Source: Roseivirga sp. E12 (GTDB taxonomy: Bacteria; Bacteroidota; Bacteroidia; Cytophagales; Cyclobacteriaceae). From it: a stretch of 64,000 nt of DNA. Position 1 is the stretch's first letter, and each line of letters opens with the position of its first letter. The DNA lies in the NCBI RefSeq assembly GCF_017592825.1, contig NZ_JAGFMD010000006.1, positions 186,001-250,000 of the forward strand, written 5' to 3'. A program made the position numbers and the translations under genes. Positions 53,244 to 63,639 of the stretch are shown here, piece by piece. The notes beneath the pieces are model-generated. The model made no database searches and had not been told where the DNA came from. It worked only from the letters and a program-made list of their open reading frames with translations.

Positions 53244-54920
53244 ATGCTAAAGAAGCTATTCGTAATTTTTATTGGAGCGTCTCTTTCTCTTATGTCTTAT
53301 GGACAGACAGTACCTCTCGGGTCTCCAGGCGTAGAAAACTACCTTAGAAGACAGCAACTTTTGGGTAAATTTGATTCTTCCTTTACCTTCAATTACAGAC
53401 CCATTACTTTGACAAAAAATGGTCTTGATGTTGACAGTTCCATTTTCAACACTTCAGAATATTTCAAAGAACTAAAATCGGATAAGGGCAAAGTTTCAAT
53501 ACTTCCTTTGGAGTTTAGGATGTCTTTTGATAAAAACCACCCAGATAGCCGAAATGACGGGGCCATGATTCGTTCTAGAGGTATGCAGGCCTATTTAAGT
53601 GCTGGTATTTACAGAGAGATAGGCCCTTTGTCAATCCAACTTAAGCCTGAATTCATTTGGGCCGAAAATAGAGATTATCAGGGATTTCCCGAATGGCCAA
53701 GACATTATCAAAGTATTTGGCAAACAAGGTATGTCTGGTTCAACAGAATTGATCTACCTGAAAGATATGGAACAAACCAATATACTAAGCTTACTCTTGG
53801 GCAATCCAGTATTCGACTTAACAAATGGGGTATGTCTTTGGGGCTTTCTACTGAGAATATTTGGTGGGGGCCAGCCGTTAGAAACAGCATAATGATGAGT
53901 AACAATGCTCAGGGGTTCCCTCATTTTACTTTCAATACTCAAAGGCCTATCAAAACTGGCATTGGTTCATTTGAATGGCAATTTTTAACAGGAAGATTAG
54001 GAGCATCTGGATTTGACCCACCATCTACAGATCAAATTTTTGAAGGTCGTGTTTTATTTGTCCCAAAACCTGATGACTGGAGATACTTCCAGGCGTTAAC
54101 TCTTTCCTACTCTCCTAAGTGGATAAAAGGTTTATCCTTAGGGCTTACTCGGTGGGTCCAGCAATATGGTGAAAATGCGAAAGAGACGAATAGTTTCTTT
54201 CCAATTTTCCAAAACCTCCTTCGAAAAAATGACAAAGAAGAATTTGGGTTTAACTTGGACCAAGATCAAGCGGCTGGCATCTTTGGAAGGTGGGTCTGGT
54301 TTGATTCTAATGCTGAGTTCTATTTCGAATTTGCAAAGAATGATGCATCAATCAATTTTAGAGACCTATTGGTCGATACGGATCACTCCAGAGCATTGAC
54401 AGTTGGAATCAACAAGCTTTTTTCAACGTCAAAAAAGGATGAGTACTGGCAATTCAATTTTGAATGGACGCAGACATCTCAAACTGAAAGCCGACTTCTT
54501 AGAAATTCTCTAAGCTGGTACATACACAGCAGGGTCCGTCATGGATATACAAATAATGGTGATGTATTGGGTTCAGCCCTTGGCCCTGGTGGCAATGCTC
54601 AATACTTGGAGGTGGCCAAAGTAAAAGGGTTCAATAGAATTGGTGGGGCTATAGAAAGGTTTGTTCACAACAACGACTTTAACAATTCTGCCTTCGAGGG
54701 CGACTTTACTCGATACTGGGTCGATTTTAACCTGCATGGCTTCTATGAACAAAGGTTTGATAGAATAATGCTGACCGCATCTATATTCTATACCTATTCA
54801 CTCAACTATCAATGGGAAGCACTATTCGACCCTGATGATCCATCAGTATTTCCAGATACTCCAGGGGTTGACAGAAATAATTGGAACCTTGATATCAAGG
54901 TTTCCTATTCATTGTTTTAG
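53244..54920 (+). CDS. Wzi-family capsule assembly protein, copy 3
   Basis: 558 residues, signal peptide ending near 'SLMSYGQ'. Closest of the three to classical Wzi: '[20 protein letters not shown]', '[20 protein letters not shown]', '[20 protein letters not shown]' and '[20 protein letters not shown]'. The C-terminus '[11 protein letters not shown]' ends in Phe, as outer-membrane barrels do. Expected to bind polysaccharide at the outer surface. Its last 12 bases overlap the convergent epimerase gene. Confidence 0.87.
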   Translation: MLKKLFVIFIGASLSLMSYGQTVPLGSPGVENYLRRQQLLGKFDSSFTFNYRPITLTKNGLDVDSSIFNTSEYFKELKSDKGKVSILPLEFRMSFDKNHPDSRNDGAMIRSRGMQAYLSAGIYREIGPLSIQLKPEFIWAENRDYQGFPEWPRHYQSIWQTRYVWFNRIDLPERYGTNQYTKLTLGQSSIRLNKWGMSLGLSTENIWWGPAVRNSIMMSNNAQGFPHFTFNTQRPIKTGIGSFEWQFLTGRLGASGFDPPSTDQIFEGRVLFVPKPDDWRYFQALTLSYSPKWIKGLSLGLTRWVQQYGENAKETNSFFPIFQNLLRKNDKEEFGFNLDQDQAAGIFGRWVWFDSNAEFYFEFAKNDASINFRDLLVDTDHSRALTVGINKLFSTSKKDEYWQFNFEWTQTSQTESRLLRNSLSWYIHSRVRHGYTNNGDVLGSALGPGGNAQYLEVAKVKGFNRIGGAIERFVHNNDFNNSAFEGDFTRYWVDFNLHGFYEQRFDRIMLTASIFYTYSLNYQWEALFDPDDPSVFPDTPGVDRNNWNLDIKVSYSLF

Positions 54921-55964
54921 GCGTGATTTCCAGGAGTCATGAATCTCTTGAAATGTGGTTTTGAGATCTTTTTTAATATTCCAATCGGGATAGTGCGATT
55001 TCATTTTAGTAAGATCTGAAATATAACAAATATGGTCTCCAGATCGGTTTTGATCACTGTACTGATAGATCATTTCCTTATTGGAAATTGATTCGATTAG
55101 GTTAAAAGCCTCTAAAATAGAAATTGAATTCTCCCTTCCACCTCCTAAGTTATAAACCTCCCCAGACTTGGGATTTTCCAAAAAATACTCAATGAAGCTT
55201 GAAACGTCATGCGAATGAATGTTATCCCTGACCTGCTTCCCCTTATAGCCAAAAATCGTATAGCACTTCCCTATAAAATTGCATTTGATGAGATAGCTCA
55301 GAAAGCCATGCAGCTCTACACCACTATGATTAGGCCCGGTCAAACAACCTCCACGCAGGCAGCAAGTCGGCATATCAAAGTATCTTCCATACTCTTGTAC
55401 CATCACGTCAGCCGACACTTTTGATGCTCCAAAGATGCTATGTTTTGATTGATCAATTGTGAAACCTTCACTAATTCCGTTATAAAATTCAACATCTCCA
55501 TAGTCCCAACGGGTATCCCTTTCAATCAAGCTCAAGTGATTGGGTGCATCTCCGTAAACCTTATTGGTAGACATATGAACAAACGGAATTTTGGCGGAAT
55601 ACTTTCTTGTTGCTTCAAGAAGGTTCATAGTACCTAAAGCATTAACATCAAAATCATCAAAGGGTCTAGTAGCAGCCAAGTCATGACTTGGCTGAGCAGC
55701 GGCATGAACGATGGCATCTGGTCTATGAGTCCTCATAAATCTAACAAGCTCTTGCCTGTCTCTTATATCGATCTCATGATGTTCATAGCTCTTGTACTGA
55801 TCAACTAACCTTTTTGCGTTCCAAGTAGTATCTCCCCCAGCACCAAAAAAATCAGAACGCATGTTGTTATCAATTCCGATAACACGCCACCCTCTCTTAG
55901 CAAAATGAGATACAACTTCACTTCCTATAAGGCCTGCAGAACCTGTTACCAAAAGTTTTTTCAT
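54909..55964 (-). CDS. NAD-dependent epimerase, CDP-paratose 2-epimerase-like
   Basis: 351 residues. '[20 protein letters not shown]' (NAD-binding), '[20 protein letters not shown]' and '[20 protein letters not shown]' resemble the CDP-paratose/CDP-tyvelose 2-epimerase group. The usual catalytic Tyr of YxxxK is Phe158 ('[13 protein letters not shown]', Lys162 kept). This may be normal for the subgroup or mark altered chemistry. Last gene of the minus-strand cluster; 8 bases separate it from the WecG-type gene. Confidence 0.82.
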   Translation of the reverse strand: MKKLLVTGSAGLIGSEVVSHFAKRGWRVIGIDNNMRSDFFGAGGDTTWNAKRLVDQYKSYEHHEIDIRDRQELVRFMRTHRPDAIVHAAAQPSHDLAATRPFDDFDVNALGTMNLLEATRKYSAKIPFVHMSTNKVYGDAPNHLSLIERDTRWDYGDVEFYNGISEGFTIDQSKHSIFGASKVSADVMVQEYGRYFDMPTCCLRGGCLTGPNHSGVELHGFLSYLIKCNFIGKCYTIFGYKGKQVRDNIHSHDVSSFIEYFLENPKSGEVYNLGGGRENSISILEAFNLIESISNKEMIYQYSDQNRSGDHICYISDLTKMKSHYPDWNIKKDLKTTFQEIHDSWKSRLKQ

Positions 55965-55972
55965 ATAGGTGA

Positions 55973-56749
55973 TTAATTGCTCCTATAGGGTTGTCTATAG
56001 AATAATTTGAATTTCAAAAAAATTAAAATGAATCGGGTATTTGTAACAAAATATCTTTTAGCAAGTCTTCTCGGTTCGATGTATAATCTGAACAGCCACT
56101 CTAGGCCATGTCTTTGCATCCAACTAGGAGCCTGTTTTAGCGTTCCCGCATGGAAGTCGAATGCCGCTCCCACTGCCATCATTGCAGCGTTCACCTTTCC
56201 CTTGTGATTAGCCACCCAAAACTCCTGTCTAGGGCAACCTCGTCCAACAAGGACAATATGAGCGTCACTTTCATTGATCCTCCTTATATCTTCTAAGTCT
56301 TCTTCGTGTGTTGCCTCCCGAAATCTATCCACATGAATTCCGCAAACCCTGACATTTGGGAACTCAGTATTGATAAAATTTTCAAATTTTTCCAATGTGG
56401 TCTGAGTGCTACCGTATAGGTACACATTAAGAAACTTTTGATCCGCCTTTTTCAGAACATGTAATGTCAATTCTGGTCCATATACACGGTCCTGCATTCC
56501 CAACCTGTAGAAGTTATTAAGTGCCCATCGAACCGGCTGACCATCCGGAACTATCAAATCGATTTTATTGATAATCTTTCCTAACTCTTGATTCTTGATA
56601 CTCTCCATCAAACCATGAACAGCCATGGCAGAGACACCGAAGCTTCTTCTCTCTATTGCCTTTTCGAGGATGATATCTGATGCCGAATCGTAATTCACAT
56701 TGGCATACTCAGGTATAAAGAGTTTATGTTTTGTGTAGCTAAATGGCAT
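55973..56749 (-). CDS. WecG/TagA/CpsF-family glycosyltransferase
   Basis: 258 residues. GT26 fold: '[20 protein letters not shown]' with the catalytic Asp, '[18 protein letters not shown]', '[20 protein letters not shown]' and '[20 protein letters not shown]', ending with the '[20 protein letters not shown]' amphipathic tail that docks on the membrane. Family members add ManNAc, ManNAcA or similar sugars to a lipid-linked acceptor. The donor sugar here is unknown. Confidence 0.93.
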   Translation of the reverse strand: MPFSYTKHKLFIPEYANVNYDSASDIILEKAIERRSFGVSAMAVHGLMESIKNQELGKIINKIDLIVPDGQPVRWALNNFYRLGMQDRVYGPELTLHVLKKADQKFLNVYLYGSTQTTLEKFENFINTEFPNVRVCGIHVDRFREATHEEDLEDIRRINESDAHIVLVGRGCPRQEFWVANHKGKVNAAMMAVGAAFDFHAGTLKQAPSWMQRHGLEWLFRLYIEPRRLAKRYFVTNTRFILIFLKFKLFYRQPYRSN

Positions 56750-56977
56750 TTATACTAAAAACAACATATAGTTTCGTCATCACTATTTTCATGGGTTAAC
56801 ATAAGAATTCTTTCCATTTCCCCGCTGCAATTATTCCAGTTTAATTACGTCTAGTACTTTCAAGGACTAATACCAACAATAATTCTTTGATTGTTCTAAC
56901 TGTTTTAATCACAAGTCCATTGATGATTCTCCTTCATTTAGACTTAAGTGGATGGACATTACTGACAAATTTAGATG

Positions 56978-58135
56978 TCATCCTGATATTGACTTTTCAA
57001 CCACCTTGAAGATTACTTCACTAAATTGATCTGTAAACTTCTCTCGGGTAAAATCTTGAGCCCTTAAATGACCATTCCTAATTAGCTCACTCCTTGTTTC
57101 TACGTCTGAAAGCTCAATCATACGATCATGAAGTGATGCCTCATTCTCCAATTCAAAGACTAATGCAGCTCCTTTAGCGACTTCTACTAATGCAGGTTGG
57201 TTCGATACAATCAGTGGAGTACCGGTCTTCATAGCTTCTACGATGGGTATTCCAAAACCCTCTTCTTTAGAAGGAAAGACATATGCAAAAGATGACCGAT
57301 AAAGAGAGTCTAGATCATCTGAATGAACAAAACCTGGCATAATGACTCGCTCTACAATACACAATTCCTTGGATAGCCTAACCAGATTTTGGAAATCATC
57401 ATGAAAAATACCCACACCTCTCGCACCCGCTAAAACCAAATAAAAATCTTCATAAAATTCATTTTCTAGAAGCTTGGCAAACGACCTTATCAATAACTTT
57501 AAGTTCTTCCTCTCTTCAAATATTCCAACATGCAGAAAGTATTTTGCTCCCATTGGAAGACCGATCTTCTGATAATCTAGACTGTTATTCTCAACCCTAA
57601 TTAAATCATTGGGGGCCTGATATACTACAGAAAGCTCGTGTCGATTTGTAACATGTTTCTTCACTTTCTCAGTTATATATTCTGTTGTCGTAATAATATG
57701 GGTTCTACTATCAAGCCCAAGTCTGATTGAAGTAATAAAATACTGCCTCCAAAGTGGGTTATACTTTCCTTTCAACTCCCAATAAAATGTATCATGAACT
57801 ACAGTAACACTCTTTGCATTGAACTTAAAAAAAGGTAAAAGGTAATCAGTAGTAATAACAACGTCTATCCGCTTAAAAAGAATTAGTAGTGGGATACAGA
57901 CCTGTTTCCAACAAAAATATATAACATGGTTTAATACTTTCTTGAATACATTGACTTTTCCCCTAAGGAACTGTGTCTCATTGACCCATCTCCAATTGGG
58001 GTAAATTTTGTATTCAATTTCCTCAGAATCTAGTGCCTCAATTCCTTTTAAAAGCTGAGTGGTATAGGTTCTTATTCCTGTCAAGGCTTGAAACAGATGG
58101 AAAGCATCAATCAGTGCACGCGGCTTCTTCTTCAT
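56978..58135 (-). CDS. GT4-family glycosyltransferase
   Basis: 385 residues, GT-B fold. N-terminal acceptor domain ('DAFHLFQALTGIRTYTTQLL'), C-terminal nucleotide-sugar domain with 'YFLHVGIFEERKNLKLLIRS' and the E-x7-E motif in 'FPSKEEGFGIPIVEAMKTGT'. The insert of basic hydrophobic residues near 85-100 should touch the membrane. Adds a sugar to the growing lipid-linked unit; donor unknown. It overlaps the polymerase gene by 4 bases. Confidence 0.92.
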   Translation of the reverse strand: MKKKPRALIDAFHLFQALTGIRTYTTQLLKGIEALDSEEIEYKIYPNWRWVNETQFLRGKVNVFKKVLNHVIYFCWKQVCIPLLILFKRIDVVITTDYLLPFFKFNAKSVTVVHDTFYWELKGKYNPLWRQYFITSIRLGLDSRTHIITTTEYITEKVKKHVTNRHELSVVYQAPNDLIRVENNSLDYQKIGLPMGAKYFLHVGIFEERKNLKLLIRSFAKLLENEFYEDFYLVLAGARGVGIFHDDFQNLVRLSKELCIVERVIMPGFVHSDDLDSLYRSSFAYVFPSKEEGFGIPIVEAMKTGTPLIVSNQPALVEVAKGAALVFELENEASLHDRMIELSDVETRSELIRNGHLRAQDFTREKFTDQFSEVIFKVVEKSISG

Positions 58136-59556
58136 GAGCTCAATTCAATTTGTCTAGGCCTCAGGCGTGGTCTAGAATCCTCGACCTTAAGGCTTTGGTA
58201 TTTAGTCTCAGCATTCCCAATGAGCCACCAAGACGTCAAGGATACGTAGATATACGCTTCGCCATTAGCTGTGAATAGAGGCAACAAGAGTCCGAATTTG
58301 ACAGCCGCAGCTACAAAAGGTACAATACCTTCTATCCTAGTAGTGCTCAATCGAAATGCTCTCCAAGAGTTTCTTATCCCATAATAGAGGACCCCAATAT
58401 AGAGTAGCATCCCAAGGAATCCCATTTGCACTCCATATATTAGGTATTGATTTTCACCTCCAACGATTAGGTCTTTTTCGACTCCTCCTGCATTACCACT
58501 CATAGCCAATCCTATACCCATAGGACTAGACAACATACTCTCTACTGCATTCAGCCAGTCAACTATATGAGTCACACTTGAAGAGTTTTCAAATGAAATA
58601 GTGTCTAAAACAAAGAATAGAATCTCGTCTCCGGCAAAAAAAATGACATAACCAGTGACAACGGCTATTACGAACGCTCCAAATTTTAGGAGCTTATAGT
58701 AACGCAGTAAAAATGCCATGAACCCAAGCAACATAAAAAAAGCAACGAACGAAGCCCTAGAGTATGCGAAAAGAATACAGATAAAGGCACAAAAAAGTAT
58801 CCCCAAGTATTTGTACTTATTCACTTTATGCGGTACCGATATAAGGTAAATAATGCAAATAGAGGTAATGACAAACATAGATGCAGCAAGCTCCAATGGA
58901 TGTGCGAAGAAGGCCCCATAGCGAGGTTGACCTCCTTCTGCCTCAAACGTCCAAGATAAACCATAGACACCTTGAGGCTCTTCTCCTGTCATGAACGTAT
59001 TGTATTTTGCATAGCCGGCAATTGTATGAAAGTGTATACCAACAACTTTTTCAATAATCACAAATCCACAGGCAAGAACCGTAGTGACCATTATAACTTT
59101 AAAAGCATTATTCCAGTGATGGAATTCCATTTTTACATTTCTACCAAAAAAGTAAAATACGCCTATCAACAATATATTCTTTAGATATATGGCCCTGTTA
59201 AAAAAAGTGGCTTCCCCTAGGCCAATAATAAAAAAGACAAACGCAAGGCTGATGAAGGATAAAACTAACTTATCAAGAAAAGAAAAATGCCAAGATCTTT
59301 GCTCAAGACTTTTTTGGCCAAATATCCATATTGCAAGCGCAGTAAAAACAACAACCTCTTTAGAGTATTGGATCAACTTCACCATGATAGGAGACTCAAA
59401 AAAGTCAAAATTAATCGTAATGAAAAGTGCGTAAACAGGGAAAAAAGCAACAGCATAGAGAAATACACTTTGTAACTTTCCGCTGAGTACGTTCTTCATG
59501 ACATATATAAAGAAGACGAAGTAGAGTACCAAAAGCAGAGCCGCAACTAGAAACAT
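58132..59556 (-). CDS. O-antigen polymerase/ligase-like membrane protein (probable Wzy)
   Basis: 474 residues, about eleven or twelve hydrophobic helices. A large periplasmic loop lies around residues 190-225 ('HTIAGYAKYNTFMTGEEPQG', 'GQPRYGAFFAHPLELAASMF'), as in Wzy and WaaL proteins. Another loop near 'NSSVTHIVDWLNAVESML' is typical too. In a cluster with glycosyltransferases and a flippase it is most likely the polymerase that joins repeat units at the periplasmic face. Sequence alone cannot separate Wzy from WaaL. Confidence 0.85.
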   Translation of the reverse strand: MFLVAALLLVLYFVFFIYVMKNVLSGKLQSVFLYAVAFFPVYALFITINFDFFESPIMVKLIQYSKEVVVFTALAIWIFGQKSLEQRSWHFSFLDKLVLSFISLAFVFFIIGLGEATFFNRAIYLKNILLIGVFYFFGRNVKMEFHHWNNAFKVIMVTTVLACGFVIIEKVVGIHFHTIAGYAKYNTFMTGEEPQGVYGLSWTFEAEGGQPRYGAFFAHPLELAASMFVITSICIIYLISVPHKVNKYKYLGILFCAFICILFAYSRASFVAFFMLLGFMAFLLRYYKLLKFGAFVIAVVTGYVIFFAGDEILFFVLDTISFENSSSVTHIVDWLNAVESMLSSPMGIGLAMSGNAGGVEKDLIVGGENQYLIYGVQMGFLGMLLYIGVLYYGIRNSWRAFRLSTTRIEGIVPFVAAAVKFGLLLPLFTANGEAYIYVSLTSWWLIGNAETKYQSLKVEDSRPRLRPRQIELSS

Positions 59557-59593
59557 AAGGTCACTTTAAACCAAACTTAATTCAATAAATATA

Positions 59594-60739
59594 TCAACTG
59601 TGTAATACTGAAGCATATACTTTCAATAGGTTTTCATAACCACGCTCCTTAGAATACTTATTGCAATAATCCTGAAACGCATTGTTTCCAAGTTGCTCCG
59701 CCAATTTATCATCATGTTGTAAATGCTCTACTTTCTCGACCAGTTCGGTTATTTGTTCGTATTTTAAGCCATTAAAACCATCACCAATCATGGTCGACAT
59801 CGCCCCCGTATTCCTGGTAATAACGGTCTTTTTATGAGCAAATGCCTCAAGGATTACTATTGGCATTCCTTCATAATAAATAGATGGAAAAATAACTGCT
59901 TTACATCTACTCATATATTCCAATACATCCTCTCTATCTCGTTCACCGAGATGAGTCACATTGTCAAACTCTCTGAAAACTTCAGGATTGTCCGACTTTC
60001 CAATTAAAATGAATTGTGAAGATTTATTATGTCTAAATAAGTGAAGAAGATCTTGAAGGCCTTTGGAATCATTCAACCTACCCACAAACAAAAAGAAGTC
60101 CTCTCTCTGAATATTTCTACCTTCATAAGATAAGAAGTTAGGTTTTACTACAGTCTGCTCTCTCTTCAACCCCCCTGATACAAGCTTATCTCTTTGGAAT
60201 TCTGTTAAACAGATATACTTGTCAATTAGGTTATCCCAGGTACCCTTTTTCCTATGATACTGTATAACGTGTGCTTGAGCAGCTGTAGCCAAATGAGAAT
60301 TTCTATAGCATTTAAACTTTATTGAATTGTACAAATTCTTATTTAAGCATTGTTCACAGACTTTTCCATCTCTAAATAAAAGACTGTTGGTACAAATCAT
60401 TTTATAGTTGTGTAAAGTCTGTACCACAGGCACATTAAGTCGTTTACAAACCTGATATATCACGGGAGTTATTAAAGGGAAAGTATTATGCACATGACAA
60501 ATATCTGGGCATTCAGTATTAAGAAGTTCTTCGAACTCCAATGCCACAGTCTTCGAGCTAGTTAATGATAATAGAAGCTTAGCTTTTGCCAATTTAGAGG
60601 AGTCATTGATATCGGAATTATTCTTAATGTACTGGATAACCTGATGCCCATTCTCTTCCAATATCTTCTTTTCCTCATTGACCACAGCTTCTTCACCAGT
60701 CTTTCCAATATAGATATTATGAACTTGAAGAATTCTCAT
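59594..60739 (-). CDS. GT4-family glycosyltransferase
   Basis: 381 residues, GT-B. N-terminal 'QVHNIYIGKTGEEAVVNEEK', 'CHVHNTFPLITPVIYQVC' and a Cys-rich loop 'FRDGKVCEQCLNKNLYNSIK' (a C..CxxC pattern shared by several GT4 enzymes). C-terminal 'FFLFVGRLNDSKGLQDLLHL' and 'VIFPSIYYEGMPIVILEAFA'. Donor and acceptor unknown. Part of the minus-strand operon; 37 bases from the polymerase gene. Confidence 0.92.
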   Translation of the reverse strand: MRILQVHNIYIGKTGEEAVVNEEKKILEENGHQVIQYIKNNSDINDSSKLAKAKLLLSLTSSKTVALEFEELLNTECPDICHVHNTFPLITPVIYQVCKRLNVPVVQTLHNYKMICTNSLLFRDGKVCEQCLNKNLYNSIKFKCYRNSHLATAAQAHVIQYHRKKGTWDNLIDKYICLTEFQRDKLVSGGLKREQTVVKPNFLSYEGRNIQREDFFLFVGRLNDSKGLQDLLHLFRHNKSSQFILIGKSDNPEVFREFDNVTHLGERDREDVLEYMSRCKAVIFPSIYYEGMPIVILEAFAHKKTVITRNTGAMSTMIGDGFNGLKYEQITELVEKVEHLQHDDKLAEQLGNNAFQDYCNKYSKERGYENLLKVYASVLHS

Positions 60740-60754
60740 ATTCCTTTTGGTTAG

Positions 60755-61651
60755 TTACTGAATCAATCCGTGAAATGCTCCTCTAACTGTATATTGAACC
60801 TTTTTAAATCTACCCCTTAATAAAAAATAAGTAATATATCCGAGTAACTTGAACGCTTGATAACACCAAGAACCTATGGCATTAAATCCACTTGCATATC
60901 GTCTTACTATAAACAGATGGTTTCTAACATTTTGATAATGAGAAAAAGGAGAAACATTACCTTCTCCATACTTGTCTCTATTTATATCAGACCTACCTGC
61001 TTCATGATAAATGACTGATTTTGGCTCAAAACCCAGTTTTAAGCCTTTTCGCCTAAGCTTCAATGACCAATCCAAATCTTCGTAATAGATAAAAAACCTT
61101 TCATCTAGCAAACCTATACTTCTAACCTGATCAGACTTAATCAAAAAACAACATCCTGTGATCCATTCAGTAGTTGTTATGTTATTAAACTGACCATTAT
61201 CAACCACTCCCTCTCCTCGGGTAATTGGCTTTGATATTGAAGCTCTAAAAACACCCCCTGCATTCCAAATAATACCCCGATCATAGTTGTACATTATTTT
61301 AGGTTGAATCGCAGCCCAATCTTCCCCTTCCATTCTTTTCACAAGTGGGGAAAGAAAATTCGGTGTGATGATGGTATCATTATTCAATAACATCACATAA
61401 TCATAGGAGTGATCCAGCGCATATTGAATTCCAGTGTTATTCCCTCCAGTAAACCCTTGGTTTTCATCATTTTGAAGAAAGATCACATTAGAGAACTCCA
61501 ATTTTAGCTTTTCTCCTGAACCGTCATCAGAACCGTTATCCACAACTATGACCTTATAAGAAGGGTATTCAAGTGTCTTTATAGATTTAAGACATTTGCA
61601 TGTAAAACTATAACTATTCCAGTTTACTATTACAATCGCAACTGAGGCCAT
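60755..61651 (-). CDS. GT2-family glycosyltransferase (rhamnosyltransferase-like)
   Basis: 298 residues from the ATG at 61651 (a GTG at 61669 would add six residues). GT-A fold: 'VAIVIVNWNSYSFTCKCLKS', 'VIVVDNGSDDGSGEKLK', DxD-like 'YVMLLNNDTIITPNFL', and 'WITGCCFLIKSDQVRSIGLL' with 'DERFFIYYEDLDWSLKLRRK'. This subgroup includes rhamnosyltransferases, so dTDP-rhamnose (rfbC, 17.5 kb) is a reasonable but unproven donor. Confidence 0.92.
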   Translation of the reverse strand: MASVAIVIVNWNSYSFTCKCLKSIKTLEYPSYKVIVVDNGSDDGSGEKLKLEFSNVIFLQNDENQGFTGGNNTGIQYALDHSYDYVMLLNNDTIITPNFLSPLVKRMEGEDWAAIQPKIMYNYDRGIIWNAGGVFRASISKPITRGEGVVDNGQFNNITTTEWITGCCFLIKSDQVRSIGLLDERFFIYYEDLDWSLKLRRKGLKLGFEPKSVIYHEAGRSDINRDKYGEGNVSPFSHYQNVRNHLFIVRRYASGFNAIGSWCYQAFKLLGYITYFLLRGRFKKVQYTVRGAFHGLIQ

Positions 61652-61672
61652 ATTGTTAGAGCCTTGCACAGA

Positions 61673-62686
61673 TTAATCCCTACTAAGGGAGGTTGACTTC
61701 CAAAACCCATACAAACCCCTCTCTAACTCGTAAGAAGACCAAACAAAACGATCCCTTTTGGGCAGTTGTTTTGCCCATTCCCACATGATACTTAGACCTG
61801 TGTGTAGATTCGTTTTGTCTTCAAAATTAAGTAGCTCTATTGACTTTTGCCAAGTCGGATGAGCATCCTTAACTTCATGTCTTTGTTCTAAAAATAAAAG
61901 TTCTCCGCTACCCATTACCTCTTTCAAAATCTCAGCTGCATCTTTAATAGAATATTCAATAGCTGAACCCAAATTTATAATTTGTTTCGAGGCACCGTCA
62001 TAGGTTGCTGCATTCCACAATGGTTTGAGACAGTCATCGATAGAGCTAAAGGCCCGTTTTTGACTCCCATCACCAAAGATTGTCATTGGTTGGCCAGTCA
62101 TATTTTGCAACATCCAAATTCCCAAAACGTTGCGATACGAATCCCAAATATTCTGATTTATACCGTAGACATTGTGGGGCCTTATTATACACCAATCAAG
62201 CCCATGCTGCTCGGCTGCTACTTTGATATCAAGTTCGCAGGCATATTTAGCGATACCATAAGGGTCAATGGGAGCTGGTTGATCCTCTTCATCAAATGGG
62301 GGGGTACCTCTTCCATAAACAGCCATTGAGCTTGTGAAAACCAGGCGTTTCACTTGAGACCTTATACATTCGTTAATGATGTTGGCTGTTGCTATAAGAT
62401 TACTTTGGTAATTGAACTTTCTTATAAAAGGAGAAAGTCCTTCGGCAGCATAAGCCGCAAAATGAAATACATACAGAGGATCATGCTTTTCAAAAACTTC
62501 CTTCAACGATCCATCTGCGCAGTCCATCTGATAGAATGTAACCTGTTTGACTACGTTTTCTCTATAGCCCCCACTCAAGTCATCAATACCCACGACCTCA
62601 TATTCAGGATAGTGCTTAACTATCCAATCAGCCATGCGACTTCCTATTAAACCCGCGACTCCAGTGATGATGATGCTTTGTTTCAT
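61673..62686 (-). CDS. NAD-dependent epimerase/dehydratase (GalE-like SDR)
   Basis: 337 residues. 'ITGVAGLIGSRMADWIVKHY', 'FTSSMAVYGRGTPPFDEEDQ', Tyr/Lys in 'DPYGIAKYACELD', and 'FGDGSQKRAFSSIDDCLKPL'. A nucleotide-sugar 4-epimerase or related enzyme; exact substrate unknown. First gene of a seven-gene minus-strand operon of short gaps and overlaps. A near-match to the -7 element (TATATTTT) lies about 20 bases upstream. Confidence 0.87.
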   Translation of the reverse strand: MKQSIIITGVAGLIGSRMADWIVKHYPEYEVVGIDDLSGGYRENVVKQVTFYQMDCADGSLKEVFEKHDPLYVFHFAAYAAEGLSPFIRKFNYQSNLIATANIINECIRSQVKRLVFTSSMAVYGRGTPPFDEEDQPAPIDPYGIAKYACELDIKVAAEQHGLDWCIIRPHNVYGINQNIWDSYRNVLGIWMLQNMTGQPMTIFGDGSQKRAFSSIDDCLKPLWNAATYDGASKQIINLGSAIEYSIKDAAEILKEVMGSGELLFLEQRHEVKDAHPTWQKSIELLNFEDKTNLHTGLSIMWEWAKQLPKRDRFVWSSYELERGLYGFWKSTSLSRD

Positions 62687-62803
62687 AAGTTAATACTTGT
62701 TGCGAAAATATAGCTAAATCCCTAATTCTCTACTCAATCTCCATCAATTGTGGGTGACTTCGATAAAAAGCCTCAAAGAAAAGCCAACAATCATTTATTC
62801 GCC

Positions 62804-62811
62804 TAAATTTG
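62804..62811 (+). promoter_or_regulatory. -7 promoter element of the methyltransferase gene
   Basis: TAAATTTG, exact TAnnTTTG match, 52 bases before the methyltransferase ATG. No clear -33 TTG. Confidence 0.5.
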
Positions 62812-62862
62812 AACAAACAGATAATCTAGTAAACAGAGCGCTTTTAGCTCTGAAATTTGTTT

Positions 62863-63639
62863 ATGAATTTTGAAAAAAAAATGAGTAAGTCGCAGCTCAA
62901 GAAATATTTTAAGAATAACGACAAGCGACTTATTCACAAATGGAATCATTATTTTGACATCTATGAACGCCATTTCTCCCGTTTTAAAAACAGACCAATA
63001 GTATTACTAGAGATTGGGGTTTTTCATGGTGGCAGTCTTCAAATGTGGAAGGACTATTTTGGGGAATCCGTTCAAGTCTATGGTGTCGATATTAACCCAG
63101 AATGTAAAAAACTGGAAGAAGATCAAGTAGAAATTCATATTGGTTCTCAGACTGATAGATCATTCTTGCGGCAATTAAAAAAGAAAATTCCACCCGTGGA
63201 TATTCTCATAGATGATGGAGGACACATTATGAAACAGCAAAAAGTGACCTTCGAAGAACTCTTTGATCATGTGAAGGAAGATGGCATTTACTTATGCGAA
63301 GACACTCACAGTTCTTATATGTATGAATACGGTGGCGGATATAGGCGCAGAGGGACCTTCATTGAGTTTTCTAAGCGATTTATAGATTACATTCATGCCT
63401 TTCATAGCCAGCAGCGTTCTTTGAAGCCTGACTCTTTTACTAAAAGTGTCGACTCGGTTCATTATTACGATAGCATCGTAGTAATTGAAAAACAAAAAAG
63501 GCAGCCTCCCTTTGACGAACAAACAGGAATAGAAAGCTACAAAAGCACTTATCAGAATAGCCCACCAAAATATAAAGCTCTAATTAAAAAAGTTATTGGG
63601 AAGACCCTACAGGTTCTCAGAGTAGGTAGTTTCAGGTAA
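62863..63639 (+). CDS. Class I SAM-dependent methyltransferase (CmcI/TylF-like)
   Basis: 258 residues from the ATG at 62863 (a second Met at 62881 is possible). SAM-binding 'RPIVLLEIGVFHGGSLQMWK', 'VYGVDINPECKKLE', metal-binding-like 'DILIDDGGHIMKQQKVTFEE' and 'GIYLCEDTHSSYMYEYGGGY'. This pattern matches sugar- or antibiotic-modifying O-methyltransferases. In the polysaccharide locus, methylation of a surface sugar is likely. Convergent with the flippase gene, overlapping it by 8 bases. Confidence 0.87.
   Translation: MNFEKKMSKSQLKKYFKNNDKRLIHKWNHYFDIYERHFSRFKNRPIVLLEIGVFHGGSLQMWKDYFGESVQVYGVDINPECKKLEEDQVEIHIGSQTDRSFLRQLKKKIPPVDILIDDGGHIMKQQKVTFEELFDHVKEDGIYLCEDTHSSYMYEYGGGYRRRGTFIEFSKRFIDYIHAFHSQQRSLKPDSFTKSVDSVHYYDSIVVIEKQKRQPPFDEQTGIESYKSTYQNSPPKYKALIKKVIGKTLQVLRVGSFR

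Noticed and set aside
58132-59556. WaaL O-antigen ligase
   Set aside because: Could not be excluded by sequence, but the surrounding glycosyltransferases, flippase and Wzi genes favour a Wzy polymerase.
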